Part shown: positions 63,543 to 64,000 of the stretch, one piece after another | How the letters are laid out: the number at the start of each line of letters is the position of its first letter | Position numbering within the stretch: the first letter of the stretch is position 1 | Assembly: GCF_003841505.1 (NCBI RefSeq) | Contig: NZ_REGA01000004.1 | Location: 248,001-312,000, forward strand | Source of the DNA: Natrarchaeobius chitinivorans | GTDB taxonomy: Archaea > Halobacteriota > Halobacteria > Halobacteriales > Natrialbaceae | Length of the DNA stretch: 64,000 bases | Reading direction: 5' to 3' | The notes under the pieces: generated by a model | What the model saw: only the letters and a program-made list of their open reading frames with translations | The model's database searches: none | Told to the model about the DNA's origin: nothing | Position numbers and translations under genes: made by a program

Positions 63543-64000
63543 TTACAAGCTTTCGATTACATCCGCTATCTGTGGGGCAGCTGCATCGTAACTGTACTTC
63601 ATGACACTTCGCTCCCGAGCGCGGCGGCCCAATTCTTGACGATAATCCTCGTTTTCAATAAGTTTCGCGATAGCCTTAGCGAGTTGGGGAACTGATTCCG
63701 GTTCAACTATCACCCCACAGTCGTCCAGTACCGTCGGAAGATCCGAGACATTGGTTGCAACGATCGGCTTTCCCATCGCCATGGCGTCGAATACCTTTGC
63801 AGGGATCTGACCCTCGGTACCGGGTATCCTACGCTGTGGAATCGTGATTACGTCAGCGGCAGCGATCCATTTTGGAATCTGGTCGAACGGCTGTTGGCCA
63901 CGAACGATCAACGAATCACCCCCGATACGGCGAAGGCGTTCAACGTAGTCGGACTCATGGGCACCTACGAGAACGACACAAACGCCATCACGGCCCAGTG
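63543..64000 (-). CDS. GT4-family glycosyltransferase, C-terminal part (start outside window)
   Basis: The frame is open to the window edge (reads CVVLVGAHESDYVERLRRIG then IVRGQQPFDQIPKWIAAADV). The donor-binding E-x7-E motif region is GQIPAKVFDAMAMGKPIVAT. It transfers a sugar from a nucleotide donor in the glycan pathway. Confidence 0.88.
   Translation of the reverse strand, partial: LGRDGVCVVLVGAHESDYVERLRRIGGDSLIVRGQQPFDQIPKWIAAADVITIPQRRIPGTEGQIPAKVFDAMAMGKPIVATNVSDLPTVLDDCGVIVEPESVPQLAKAIAKLIENEDYRQELGRRARERSVMKYSYDAAAPQIADVIESL

Overview
The window is haloarchaeal chromosome, most likely from the family Natrialbaceae (inference from protein style and gene content; no 16S rRNA gene is present). 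The signs are high GC, very acidic proteins, leaderless-looking starts about 25-30 bases after TATA boxes, archaeal L11/L1/P0/P1 ribosomal proteins, RtcB, archaeal-type CoaD, a TFB-like protein, PGF-CTERM surface anchoring and many tiny zinc-ribbon proteins.

Layout. 1-7 kb: the end of a DUF58 gene and its membrane partner, then moaA, rtcB, a DoxX-type membrane protein, a HEWD protein, cutA and ribosomal protein L11. 7-13 kb: a minus-strand gene run (CDP-alcohol phosphatidyltransferase, SAGTE-type dehydrogenase, PTPS-like enzyme, GT4 glycosyltransferase, methyltransferase). It looks like a small biosynthetic operon whose product I cannot name. 13-18.5 kb: the L1-L10-L12 operon with a recognisable L1-type leader, a hybrid malic enzyme/phosphotransacetylase, and CoaD. 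18.5-21.7 kb: a single-cyclin TFB-like protein, a TnpB-only element, and a tRNA-Leu(UAG) followed by a duplicate of its 3' end (an integration scar).

21.7-37.5 kb: a large surface-directed region. It holds a DUF58 protein with two membrane proteins on the minus strand. On the plus strand are a secreted multi-domain protein ending in a DUF4129-like domain, a DUF1616 protein, a three-gene MacB/FtsX-type ABC transporter, two acidic-stalk surface proteins (one PGF-CTERM and divergent), a DUF4350 protein and a MoxR ATPase. I read this as one extended MoxR/DUF58-type system that may assemble or handle surface proteins.

37.5-45.9 kb: sparse accessory DNA with a second TnpB element, an orphan 7TM sensor, UppS-type prenyltransferase, several microproteins and small inverted-repeat elements. 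45.9-64 kb: a surface-glycan (agl-like) region. It has two sugar epimerases, a GT2 glycosyltransferase, a nucleotidyltransferase, a complete dTDP-L-rhamnose pathway (rmlA, rmlB, rmlC, rmlD), a phosphodiesterase-family protein, an oligosaccharide flippase and a GT4 glycosyltransferase. Between these lie decayed genes: a phosphohexomutase tail, a second epimerase split by an IS6-family insertion with an intact 8-bp target duplication, and a PAPS-reductase-family pseudogene. The flippase and the phosphodiesterase genes look AT-richer than the surroundings, suggesting recent exchange of the glycan cassette.

A recurring small-scale feature is tandem duplication at gene 3' ends (4541-4621, 8233-8325, 23135-23200). 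In two cases the copied unit includes the stop codon.
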